Made by a program: the position numbers and the translations under genes. The notes under the pieces are model-generated. The model saw nothing but the letters and a program-made list of their open reading frames with translations, did not search any database and had not been told where the DNA came from. Of a stretch of DNA of 64,000 bases, positions 8,818-17,754 are shown in pieces (position 1 is the first letter of the stretch; every line of letters begins with the position of its first letter). Origin of the DNA: Saccharicrinis carchari (GTDB taxonomy: Bacteria; Bacteroidota; Bacteroidia; Bacteroidales; Marinilabiliaceae); NCBI RefSeq assembly GCF_900182605.1, contig NZ_FXTB01000004.1, positions 310,001 to 374,000 on the forward strand, given 5' to 3'.

Positions 8818-9492
8818 ATGAAAAGATTGTTAATTGTTGGAATGCTGTCGGTGATATTCTTTGGCGCTTCCCAAACCGCTCAGGCTCAATTGTCAGACGA
8901 AGAGTACAACTATGTTACCATGGATCTAAGAGGCATTTTAAACCTTACCATGACTACCAACCCGCAGGTGGATTTTAGCTTTAAAACCATTCAGGAGTAC
9001 CAGCAAGGCATTACTCGTTTTAACGCCACGCAATTAGAGGTGGATGCCACCCTTGCCTGGGATTTATTTGTTTATGCAAACACCAACACCTGGACTCAGG
9101 TAGAAGCTTACTCAACTAATGGTAACGCTGCTTTACCTGCCGAGGTACTAGAGTTGAGATCATCCATTGACAACAGCACTTATTCCGCCGAAGGGTTTAC
9201 TGCTTTTACTTCGTTAAAAGGATTATTAAACTCAGGTGTAACAGGTGGAACACCTACGGCGACCACACAATTTTTGGCGGGTGCGGTAGGCACCACAGGC
9301 ACCAATGATTCGTATGCACCAGGCACAGCCGCGGCCAATCCAACTACAAACAGTTTTAGGCTCGACATGAGAATGGTACCGGGTATTCCTGCCACTTTTC
9401 CTAACTCAACGGTTGCAATGACAGGTCCGGATTATGCCCAGGCAGGTTATTATTACCTCGAAGTAGTATATTCTTTGGTTGAAGACTTATAA
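8818..9492 (+). CDS. Secreted candidate subunit of chaperone/usher-like system
   Basis: 224 residues with a signal peptide (MKRLLIVGMLSVIFFGASQ, likely cut after AQA). ATG 8818 is chosen over an earlier in-frame start at 8695 because it gives the signal peptide and avoids overlap with amrS. No named domain is recognised. It shares a pattern with the next gene: F-x-F-x-T-x-Q-x-Y-x-x-G-I-T, then W-D-L-x-V, Y-S-x-N-G and V-E/L-E-L-R. Both end in an alternating hydrophobic strand (YYLEVVYSLVEDL here). Its place before a usher-like and a PapD-like gene suggests a structural subunit, and the following hairpin suggests it is made in excess. The function is inference. Confidence 0.6.
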   Translation: MKRLLIVGMLSVIFFGASQTAQAQLSDEEYNYVTMDLRGILNLTMTTNPQVDFSFKTIQEYQQGITRFNATQLEVDATLAWDLFVYANTNTWTQVEAYSTNGNAALPAEVLELRSSIDNSTYSAEGFTAFTSLKGLLNSGVTGGTPTATTQFLAGAVGTTGTNDSYAPGTAAANPTTNSFRLDMRMVPGIPATFPNSTVAMTGPDYAQAGYYYLEVVYSLVEDL

Positions 9493-9519
9493 AAAACAAT
9501 TAGTTTTATATATTTGATG

Positions 9520-9549
9520 AAGAAAAGAAGGTGCTCACCTTCTTTTCTT
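9520..9549 (+). terminator. Strong hairpin after first subunit gene
   Basis: Near-perfect inverted repeat: AAGAAAAGAAGGT and ACCTTCTTTTCTT, 13 pairs around 4 bases, with a T-rich 3' side. It lies 27 bp after the stop codon and 37 bp before the next gene. It could act as a partial terminator or mRNA stabiliser, giving more of the first gene product than of the downstream genes. Confidence 0.6.
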
Positions 9550-9586
9550 TGTTTAGCCCAGGATATTTTGCTTTGAAAAATACTTT

Positions 9587-10165
9587 ATGAAGAAAAGTTT
9601 ACCCCTGCAACGCATACTTCTATTATTATTTTTAATACTGCTATATCCGGCTAAAAATACGGCCCAATCGCTAAGCTTTTCAGCTAAAGCTTCTCCCAAT
9701 TTACTTTTCGATTTTAATACCGTTCAAAAATATCTGGTGGGCATCACACAAATGAATGTATGCGAGTTAAATATTGAAGCGGTGGGCACGCAATGGGATT
9801 TATATGTAGGTGCTACAACCGCTGTACCGGGTGAGTGGGATGTTACTACGTTTTACTCGTCCAATGGCACAGTTCCTACTACCGACATGGTGGAGTTACG
9901 CTTTAGGAATGTAGCCCAAACTGCCCAGATACCGGGTTTTTTTACCTTGCAGGATATTTTAAGCCCAACCTATATCATTGGTAGTGCTATCGCGCCCGAT
10001 ATAGCCATTAATTGCCCGGACGCAGGAACCAATACCCCGGGGAGTTTTATTACAAACCCGCAGTGTTATCGCTTTAATGTGGATATGAAAATAACACCCG
10101 GCTTAGGCAACAGGGCAGGGCTTTATACCTTAAGGATAGATTATGTATTAGTACAGGATTTATAG
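9587..10165 (+). CDS. Secreted candidate minor subunit, paralogue of upstream gene
   Basis: 192 residues with a signal peptide (hydrophobic residues about 9-25, ending NTAQ). It shares with the 8818 gene the pattern FDFNTVQKYLVGIT, then WDLYVGA, FYSSNGTVP, MVELRF and a C-terminal strand YTLRIDYVLVQDL. Three cysteines in the mature part could allow a disulfide. It is similar in size to pilus or spore-coat-U type subunits, but no family is recognised. The usher-like gene starts 29 bp downstream. Confidence 0.55.
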   Translation: MKKSLPLQRILLLLFLILLYPAKNTAQSLSFSAKASPNLLFDFNTVQKYLVGITQMNVCELNIEAVGTQWDLYVGATTAVPGEWDVTTFYSSNGTVPTTDMVELRFRNVAQTAQIPGFFTLQDILSPTYIIGSAIAPDIAINCPDAGTNTPGSFITNPQCYRFNVDMKITPGLGNRAGLYTLRIDYVLVQDL

Positions 10166-10194
10166 TAGTAAATCTTTTATGACTTATATTCCTA

Positions 10195-13182
10195 ATGAAA
10201 AGTGCGAATAAATTATTGTTACTTATATTACTCTTCCTAATATTTGGGGGAGTAAACAGCATAGCTTATTCGCAAATGTCAGGAGGTATGTCCATGTCGT
10301 TTCTCAACGCGGACTCCGAATCAACAGTGAACGACTTTGCCACCAATGTGCTCCGCATAAAAAACGGCACAGAAAAGCAACAAAACGTATCCCTTTCCAT
10401 TAATCCCCCGGCAGGCTGGCAGGTGCTGGGCAATGCCCAAAAGCAAATTAGTATAGGAGCCAAAGATTCCATTTTTGTACCAGTGCGCTTAAGGCCAAGT
10501 AGCCTAATGCAAGGCGATATGGCCTATATGGCCAATGCGTTTTTAAATGTAAACGGTTTTACAGTAGCCAATGCCGTTTGGAATATAGCTATAAAAAGGC
10601 AATCCAACTGGACGGCCAGCATATCTGCCACCAAGGTTTATTTTGTGCAACAATCTGACCTATCCGAATTTTCGCTTCAACTTAACAATAGCGGTAATTC
10701 GGAGGAAGTGCTGATGGTCAATGTGCAGGCTGAAACAGGCATCCTGTTAAAAAATGCAGAAGATGAATGGGTTCAAAATATCCAACAGCGCATTGAGTTG
10801 AAAGTACAGCAGGATTCTACCCTTACTTTTGATATTCTACAAAGCAGTGAGCCTGTAAAGCCCACGGATAGGTATACCGGGGATATAACAAATTATAGAA
10901 TAAAGATTACGGTATCCAATGAACAACGGAGGCAGGGCTCAAAAGGAAGATGGACTGGCCACGTTAACTTTGTGCAACTACCCGATTCAAGAAAAGTCGA
11001 AGCCTCAGCTTTTGGTTCGTTTCCGCTTACCATTGAGTGGGATAGTTATAATATACTGGATGATAACACCTATGGGGCACTTGGCATGTATGGCACCAAG
11101 CGGCTAAGTGACCATCAAACATTCAACTATTATTATCAGGCCAGTTTTATCGATAATAAAATTAACTGGAACTCGTTGCTGGGCAATTATTTTTACCTGG
11201 GCTATTTTAGCCAACCATTTAATGTGGAGCTTGGCGATATAAGTGCCGGCAGAGGGGGAAGTAATTTAATTGGCGAAGGCGTTAAAGGTTCTTACAATTA
11301 TAAAAATCACAGATTGGGAGCAATGTATATCGGCAATCCATCCGTGTTTGATAATCCCACGATAAAAGGCTTTGGGGGTTTTTATCAATACACAGGTGAA
11401 AAATTAAGGGGAGATGTTTACGCCGAATCCAGCGAAAATATAATCGCAAATATCGCATCTAATGCCACTTCTGCCGATGTAAGTTACAGGTTGAGCAATA
11501 AGCATAGGCTTAACTTTGGAACCGGTTACAGCACACAAAAATACGCCACTTTTAATGATACAGTACTCACAGGGTACAAGATGGAAGCCAGGTATAACGG
11601 CTATTTTAAAAAATTCCAGATAAACCTTAGTGGCCAGTATAACACCCCCTCTTATTTATTACGCCGAGGCGTATCGGCTGTTACGGGTTCGCTATCTTAC
11701 CCCTTAAAAAAAGGGTTACGCCTCAGAGGAGCTTTTTCCGGATACAAAAGTCAGGCAGAATATTTACAAAGTGATGGCATTATGCAAGATTCTATTTTTA
11801 GCAGACGTAACAAATATTTCCTGCAACTCTTATTTTCCAATGACAAGCAAAGTTATGCCATACAACCGGAGTACAGTATATTCGAAACCAACCTTTTAAA
11901 AACAAATATGGCAGGGATAAATTTTGAATACCGAACCCGAGTGAACAGTAAAATGAGCTTTTTTTCTACGCTATTTGCAGGTCAAAGTGGGTTTCCGGAC
12001 ATTGCAGAGGCAGATCCTATTTTTGTGGCTAATTCCAGGTTGTCGGTGCGTTATAATAACCTAAATGCAAACATACGCTATTATTACGGCCCGTATTATT
12101 TAAGCGAGCAATCGCAGTACCTTGCTACACGCCAAAATCCACAGCGTTTATTTGCCATGATGTATTACGATTATTGGTTTGCCAACAATAAAATGCGTTT
12201 GGATCTCAACTTAAACTATAATTACACCACCGTAAAGGGAAGACAGCAGTTGGTATCGCGGCCCGAATTATTTTATTATACAAACAAGCAATTTGAGTTT
12301 AGTTTATATGCCAATTACCTGATGTATGCCAACGCCGAGTACGAGCGGACCCCAATAAGCTTCAACGGATCGCCTGTTGCAAGCAGTGGCGACATTGTGC
12401 CTGCCGATGTTTTTAGCCGAGTTGAATATGGCTTTGGTATAAAAATAAACGTGAATGTGCCTGCCGGGCTCCATAAAAACTACAGAGCTATGATGGTGGT
12501 ATTCAGGGATCTCAATGGAAATGGAATAAAAGACCAGAATGAGCCGGCCTATGGCGATATGCTGATAAAAGTGACCAGGGTAGATGAATCTTTTTCGGAG
12601 AATGATTTAATGATGCAGCAGAACGAAATATATGAACTAATCACTAATTCGGATGGAGAGGCCATTTACAGGCATTTGCCCAAAGGTAACTATAAAATAG
12701 AATCTTCACCACTCACCACTACCGATGGTTGGTTTAGTGGCGATGTACGCTACGAAATGATCGATGGCAATAAAACGGTTTACATCCCGCTTTCGCGGGG
12801 AGCCAGATGCAGCGGAAGTATATTTGTAGAAAGAGCCGAATACAGCGATGAAAAACCCTTAATGCTAGGTGGCATTAGGGTAACTGCAGTAAACCAACTC
12901 TCGGGCGCTACCTATTCGGCCTTAACAGATAAATATGGAAATTACAGCTTGTACCTGCCCAATGGCGATTATGTGCTTACCATAAACGAAGGTGCCGTGG
13001 GTACACGCTTCCAATTTGCTAAAAACAATATTCCCCTATCGGTTAAAAGCAGGAGCCAAAACTATAATGTTAGCTTTAATTTGGGCGAAAGGAAAAGACA
13101 AATTAATTTTGGCCCAAAACAAAATTCAGATGCCATATTACAATCTACGCCCATAAAAGATAAAAGAAACGAAGAGAATTAA
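10195..13182 (+). CDS. Usher-like outer-membrane barrel protein
   Basis: 995 residues. A signal peptide (to about 27) is followed by two beta-rich Ig/NEW3-like regions (about 30-270, with NVLRIKNGTEKQQNVSLSI). A long stretch of short alternating strands rich in Tyr/Asn (about 275-755, e.g. YYYQASFIDNKINWNSLLG) reads as an outer-membrane beta-barrel. Two C-terminal beta-sandwich regions follow: one opens VFRDLNGNGIKDQNEP near 768 (SdrD-B-like), the second contains LTDKYGNYSLYLPNGDY near 907. Length, barrel and C-terminal domains parallel fimbrial ushers, and a PapD-like chaperone gene follows after 23 bp. No direct similarity to classical ushers was recognised, so the role is inferred from architecture and context. 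Confidence 0.65.
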   Translation: MKSANKLLLLILLFLIFGGVNSIAYSQMSGGMSMSFLNADSESTVNDFATNVLRIKNGTEKQQNVSLSINPPAGWQVLGNAQKQISIGAKDSIFVPVRLRPSSLMQGDMAYMANAFLNVNGFTVANAVWNIAIKRQSNWTASISATKVYFVQQSDLSEFSLQLNNSGNSEEVLMVNVQAETGILLKNAEDEWVQNIQQRIELKVQQDSTLTFDILQSSEPVKPTDRYTGDITNYRIKITVSNEQRRQGSKGRWTGHVNFVQLPDSRKVEASAFGSFPLTIEWDSYNILDDNTYGALGMYGTKRLSDHQTFNYYYQASFIDNKINWNSLLGNYFYLGYFSQPFNVELGDISAGRGGSNLIGEGVKGSYNYKNHRLGAMYIGNPSVFDNPTIKGFGGFYQYTGEKLRGDVYAESSENIIANIASNATSADVSYRLSNKHRLNFGTGYSTQKYATFNDTVLTGYKMEARYNGYFKKFQINLSGQYNTPSYLLRRGVSAVTGSLSYPLKKGLRLRGAFSGYKSQAEYLQSDGIMQDSIFSRRNKYFLQLLFSNDKQSYAIQPEYSIFETNLLKTNMAGINFEYRTRVNSKMSFFSTLFAGQSGFPDIAEADPIFVANSRLSVRYNNLNANIRYYYGPYYLSEQSQYLATRQNPQRLFAMMYYDYWFANNKMRLDLNLNYNYTTVKGRQQLVSRPELFYYTNKQFEFSLYANYLMYANAEYERTPISFNGSPVASSGDIVPADVFSRVEYGFGIKINVNVPAGLHKNYRAMMVVFRDLNGNGIKDQNEPAYGDMLIKVTRVDESFSENDLMMQQNEIYELITNSDGEAIYRHLPKGNYKIESSPLTTTDGWFSGDVRYEMIDGNKTVYIPLSRGARCSGSIFVERAEYSDEKPLMLGGIRVTAVNQLSGATYSALTDKYGNYSLYLPNGDYVLTINEGAVGTRFQFAKNNIPLSVKSRSQNYNVSFNLGERKRQINFGPKQNSDAILQSTPIKDKRNEEN

Positions 13183-13205
13183 TAGTCAATTAAAATAAAG
13201 CAGAT

Positions 13206-14024
13206 ATGAGAAATATTTTTTTGAGCCTTACCCTAATAATGTTTACAGCCATATGGGGTACCACACTAGCCCAGAGTGTGTCGGTATCGCCGTCGCGTTT
13301 GTATTTTAAGGAAGCACCCGGCTCCTTTCGCACACAAACAATCAGGGTAAGTAATAACGGGAATAAAGCAGAGAGTTTTCAGATTACCTTTAACAATTTT
13401 ACATCGGAGGGAAATCAGGGCAAAACTCAAATTGTAGAGGAGGGCAACGAACGGGGCTGTTCGCATTGGTTGTCGGCCACACCTGCCTTTTTTGAGCTGG
13501 AGCCCGGCACATCGCAGGAGGTAAAAATAATGCTTCAGGTTCCCAACACACCCGAAGCCAATAATGTTAGATGGGCTATTGCAGCAGTTAAGCTGGCCAA
13601 AGAAAAAACCGGATCGGGTAGCGGCTCCGAACAGGAAACGGGAATGCAGATTGTACAAACATTTCAATTTTTGATACATATTTTTCAAACACCCCCAACG
13701 GCAAAGCACAAAGAGGCTAATGTACTGAGCTTTAATCGACTATCACAAGCGAGCGATTCGGTTCAGATGCTGGGTATGGAAGTAGCCAACGTAGGCGAAA
13801 CCATATTAGATTGTGCGCCCTATCTCGATATAGTGAATATTTCTACCGGCGTGTCACAAAGAATTAAAGCAAGAGGTTTTTCAATATTGCCGGGTGGCCA
13901 ACGCGAAATAAAACTCCATTTACCTAAAGATCTGCCCAAAGGAAAATACAGTATATTGGGGGTTATTGATTATGGCAGCGATTCTGATTTAGCCGGAGCA
14001 GAACTGGAACTGGAATTACTGTAA
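13206..14024 (+). CDS. PapD-like periplasmic chaperone
   Basis: 272 residues with a signal peptide ending near residue 22 (TTLAQ). Two Ig-like domains are apparent. The first starts VSVSPSRLYFKEAPG, contains TIRVSNNGNKAESFQI, and matches the N-terminal strand pattern of pilus assembly chaperones. The second (about 165-272) contains VANVGETILDCAPYL and LPGGQREIKLHLPK. PapD-type proteins cap subunits in the periplasm by donor-strand complementation and hand them to an usher. It is the last gene of the 8818-14024 cluster. The PapD-like call is fairly firm; partners are inferred from neighbours. Confidence 0.72.
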   Translation: MRNIFLSLTLIMFTAIWGTTLAQSVSVSPSRLYFKEAPGSFRTQTIRVSNNGNKAESFQITFNNFTSEGNQGKTQIVEEGNERGCSHWLSATPAFFELEPGTSQEVKIMLQVPNTPEANNVRWAIAAVKLAKEKTGSGSGSEQETGMQIVQTFQFLIHIFQTPPTAKHKEANVLSFNRLSQASDSVQMLGMEVANVGETILDCAPYLDIVNISTGVSQRIKARGFSILPGGQREIKLHLPKDLPKGKYSILGVIDYGSDSDLAGAELELELL

Positions 14025-14083
14025 TTATCCTAATTTTTAAAAAAATCTGAAAACCGTACATGGGGTATATGAGGAGGCGTTAC

Positions 14084-16318
14084 CTACCTACAAAGGGTAA
14101 TTCTAAACTCTGACCCCATGTTCACAATACTGCTCACCTCAATGCTTCCACCGTTCAGTTCTATCATTTCTTTTGATAAGGATAATCCCAAGCCTGTTCC
14201 TTTTTCCTGAGAAGTACCGCTTGTAGATAAAAACTCCTCCAAATTAAACAACACCTTTAGTTTTTCCGGCTTTATACCTATGCCATAATCTTTTACATAT
14301 AAGGTCACCGTATCGGCGTTGGTGCCTGATATAATTCCACATTCCACCGTGCTGTCGCGATGTGAAAATTTAATACCATTATGAATCAGGTTTCGTATCA
14401 CAAACTTAAACATCTCTACATCAGTAGTAACCAAGGTGTTTTCGTTAACTTTATTAATTAGCCGGATATTTTTGCCTTGCGCAATGGCACCCAGCGATTC
14501 AATACATTCCTTAACAATAACGTTGAGGTCGAAGGTTGCCTGCCTGGCTTGCAATTGACCTAATTGCGATTTTGCCCAGGTAAGTAAATCTTCCAGCAGC
14601 TTATAGGTTTGCTCACTCGCTTCCAATATACGTTTGGTAAATTCCCTCACCTCGTCTTTACTAAATTCATCTATCCTTTTATTTAGCATAGTAGAAAAAC
14701 CCAATATGGCATTAAAGGGGTTTCTAATATCGTGGGCGATAACACTAAACAACTTGTCTTTAGTGTTGTTCAGCTTTTTAAGCTTTTGTTCACTTTCCTT
14801 TAGCTCGACCTGCATTTTATATTTCTCCGTAATATCTATCATCAGGCCTACTGTCTCCGTATATTTACCATTAACCATAGTTATTGGGGATGCAAATATA
14901 TCGGCCCAAAACTCTTTTCCCTTTTTTGTTATAAATTTCCGTTGAATGTTAAAGTGCTTTATTTTTCCACTAAAAAGCCTTTTAAAGTTGTCCTGTACTA
15001 CTTCCTGGTCTTCATTCAAAATGTGATCAAAATAATTACAGTTACCGGGTGCGACATCCAAATCGTACTCAAACATTTCTTTAAGCCTGTGATTCAACAT
15101 GGTCATGTTACCTTGCTTGTTCATTACTCCGATGCCCATGATGGCATTGTCGAAAATAGCGTCAAGTCTACTCTTTTGTTCCTCTAATAATTTCTCTGCT
15201 TTTTTTAGTTGGGTAAAATCCATCCCTACCGATTGAAATTCAGCTATGTTTCCTTCTGCATCTATCAGCGCACGATCAATCCATTTCTTCCACCTAACGG
15301 TTCCATCCGGGAGTTGGATATTCTGCTCATATTCAATTATTGGGTTGTGGATAGATAAGCCATTCAGGCCTGCCTTAAGCTGTTCCTTCTGAACCTTGCT
15401 GAGCAGATTGAAAATGTTGCTGCCTATTAATTGTTCAGGTGCCTTGTTAAAAAAATCGGCATAATTACGATTTATATAACTAATAATACCCTGTTTATTA
15501 TAGCGTCTGATTAAAGCAGGAGAGTCTTCAACCAGGCTCGAGTAGCGTTGTTCGCTTTCTTCAAGCGCCGAAATAGTGTTTTTGTAAGGCGTAACATCGT
15601 ACACATACATACAGAAACGCTCATTTTCCAATGGGAAAGTGCGCATATTTAAATGCTTATTTATACTGTCAAAATAAATTTCGAAGTTTTGCTTTTCTGT
15701 GAGCATCCACCTGCCGCGTACCGCCAAATCCGGAAAATCTGGTAAAAATTGTTTTAAGCTCAATCCCATCAATCCTAAGCTGTTAAAAACATTGGCTGCA
15801 ATGGGGTTTGCTTTGATAACCTTAAAATCAATAATTACCTCATCAGTAAATTCGGGTTCGAATAAAATTACACCAACAGGTGCATTGTCGAACAGTTCGT
15901 CCAGTAAAAATTTTTCCTTTCGAAACTGCTCTTCCAGTTCTTTTTTGTAGGTAACATCTTCCTTGATAGCAATAAAGGCTGCAATTTTTCCATCTATTTT
16001 TACAGGAGATATTTTTGCCTCCTCCCATATCAAACGTCCCGATTTAGTTTTGTTCAGGAAAACGCCTTCCCACGTTTCGCCGCTATGTATCGTTTTCCAC
16101 AACTCTTTATAAAAGTGCTTGCCATGGAAATCTGATTTTAAAAGCCGCGTACTGCGTCCTATAACCTCTTCGGGTGTATAGCCATATTTCTCCTGAAAAG
16201 CATTGTTCACATATCGGATATTACCGTTTATATCGGTAACAACCACAATAGTTTGTAGTTCATTTATAGCTAATTGTAATTCCTCCAGATGAATCATACC
16301 TATCGTTGTGTGTGGCAT
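14084..16318 (-). CDS. Multi-PAS sensor histidine kinase
   Basis: 744 residues without predicted membrane segments, so cytoplasmic. Four PAS-like units are visible (about 10-125, 130-245, 262-380, 385-510); the first contains VVVTDINGNIRYVNNAFQEKYGY. A HisKA domain follows with phospho-acceptor H near 528 (FSVIAHDIRNPFNAIL), then an ATPase domain with N-box NLIHNGIKFSH, DYGIGIKPEKL and GTGLGLSLSKEM. No response regulator is adjacent. It ends convergently just after the PapD-like gene. ATG at 16297 (MIHLEEL) is an alternative start. Confidence 0.9.
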   Translation of the reverse strand: MPHTTIGMIHLEELQLAINELQTIVVVTDINGNIRYVNNAFQEKYGYTPEEVIGRSTRLLKSDFHGKHFYKELWKTIHSGETWEGVFLNKTKSGRLIWEEAKISPVKIDGKIAAFIAIKEDVTYKKELEEQFRKEKFLLDELFDNAPVGVILFEPEFTDEVIIDFKVIKANPIAANVFNSLGLMGLSLKQFLPDFPDLAVRGRWMLTEKQNFEIYFDSINKHLNMRTFPLENERFCMYVYDVTPYKNTISALEESEQRYSSLVEDSPALIRRYNKQGIISYINRNYADFFNKAPEQLIGSNIFNLLSKVQKEQLKAGLNGLSIHNPIIEYEQNIQLPDGTVRWKKWIDRALIDAEGNIAEFQSVGMDFTQLKKAEKLLEEQKSRLDAIFDNAIMGIGVMNKQGNMTMLNHRLKEMFEYDLDVAPGNCNYFDHILNEDQEVVQDNFKRLFSGKIKHFNIQRKFITKKGKEFWADIFASPITMVNGKYTETVGLMIDITEKYKMQVELKESEQKLKKLNNTKDKLFSVIAHDIRNPFNAILGFSTMLNKRIDEFSKDEVREFTKRILEASEQTYKLLEDLLTWAKSQLGQLQARQATFDLNVIVKECIESLGAIAQGKNIRLINKVNENTLVTTDVEMFKFVIRNLIHNGIKFSHRDSTVECGIISGTNADTVTLYVKDYGIGIKPEKLKVLFNLEEFLSTSGTSQEKGTGLGLSLSKEMIELNGGSIEVSSIVNMGSEFRITLCR

Positions 16319-16484
16319 CAGACGTTTATATACAATAACGTGAAAAAAAATTTTTTGTCCAATTTGTTATGATTGCCAGACTTAAAAAAATTTAAAAATA
16401 TGCCTCAAGCCCAATTTTTAATTGGCTGGTTTCGGTGCTGTATTCAAAAAACAAACACATAATTATTTATCTTGCATAAAAAAA

Positions 16485-17687
16485 ATGGCGAAAGACAAAC
16501 AGGCACATATTGGCATCTTTGGAAGGCGAAACTATGGCAAGAGTACACTGATAAATAAATTGGCAGATCAGGAAATTGCTATTGTATCGAAAATACCCGG
16601 AACTACTACCGACCCGGTTAAAAAGTCGTTTGAGATTACAGGTTTTGGACCGGTGGTACTAGTGGACACCGCGGGTTTTGATGATGAAGGCGAACTGGGT
16701 AAAAAACGAACCGAAAAAACGCGCAAGACCATAAGGCAAATCGATTTAGCTATATTGTTGATTAGCAATAATAGACTCGACCAGCCTGAACTTCAAATTA
16801 TCGAAAAGTTTAAGCAAAATGATGTACCTTTTATAGTGGTTTACAGCAAGAGTGATTTATTTGCCCCTATGGCGAGTATAAAAGCGAAAGCTATCTCATT
16901 AGGTTGTGCCGACTTTTTGGTTTTTAATAAGGATATGGACGTCAACCCGCTAATACAGTCCATTACCCGTTGCATACCTGAATCTGCATATGTTAATCCC
17001 AGCCTGCTTGGCGGCCTTATTCAGCATAATGACATTGTGCTATTGATTACGCCAATAGACACAGAAGCCCCCGCCGGACGTTTAATACTGCCGCAAGTGC
17101 AGGCCATACGCGATGTTATTGATAACCACGCAGTGTGTATAGTACTGAAGGAGACTGCGGTGGATGCCTTTTTAAAGAATACCGGTATTGTGCCGGCACT
17201 GGCCATCACCGACAGCCAGGTATTTTTAAAGGCCGATACATCCCTACCCAGGGACATACCGCTAACCAGTTTTAGTATTCTGCTTGCACACTATAAAGGC
17301 GATTTTGCCACTTATCTAAAAGGCACACCTCAACTATCTGAACTAAAGGAAGGAGACAAGATATTGCTGCTGGAATCGTGCACCCATCAAGTGTCGTGCG
17401 AGGATATTGGAAGGCACAAAATACCCCAATGGATAAGGGACTTTACCGGAAAGCAACACACCTTCGATGTAGTTTCGGGTTTCGACAATTTACCACACCC
17501 CATAAATAGTTACGCCTTGGTTATTCAATGCGGGGGCTGTATGATATCGCCTAAGCAATTGATAAACCGCTTAAAACCAGCCATTGATGCCGGCATACCC
17601 GTTACTAACTATGGTATGGCCATTGCCTATTTACTGGGTATATACGAGCGTGCAATTGCACCATTTGTACAGGTTAAAAAAAAGTGA
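16485..17687 (+). CDS. hydF: [FeFe] hydrogenase maturation GTPase HydF
   Basis: 400 residues from ATG 16485. The frame opens 63 bp earlier, but MAKDKQAHIGIFGRRNYGKST is the usual HydF start. GTPase motifs are GRRNYGKST (P loop), GTTTDPV (G2), DTAGFDD (G3) and YSKSD (G4). The C-terminal half has the cluster-binding cysteines (LLESCTHQVSCEDIGRHKIP and IQCGGCM). HydF is the scaffold that receives the 2Fe subcluster built by HydE and HydG and passes it to the hydrogenase. HydE, HydG and the hydrogenase are not in this window. Confidence 0.93.
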   Translation: MAKDKQAHIGIFGRRNYGKSTLINKLADQEIAIVSKIPGTTTDPVKKSFEITGFGPVVLVDTAGFDDEGELGKKRTEKTRKTIRQIDLAILLISNNRLDQPELQIIEKFKQNDVPFIVVYSKSDLFAPMASIKAKAISLGCADFLVFNKDMDVNPLIQSITRCIPESAYVNPSLLGGLIQHNDIVLLITPIDTEAPAGRLILPQVQAIRDVIDNHAVCIVLKETAVDAFLKNTGIVPALAITDSQVFLKADTSLPRDIPLTSFSILLAHYKGDFATYLKGTPQLSELKEGDKILLLESCTHQVSCEDIGRHKIPQWIRDFTGKQHTFDVVSGFDNLPHPINSYALVIQCGGCMISPKQLINRLKPAIDAGIPVTNYGMAIAYLLGIYERAIAPFVQVKKK

Positions 17688-17754
17688 AGTGAAAATTGAT
17701 TTTTACCCCCGTGTGTGTTTCTGCCTGCCTATTATTCAATATCAACAACTATTT

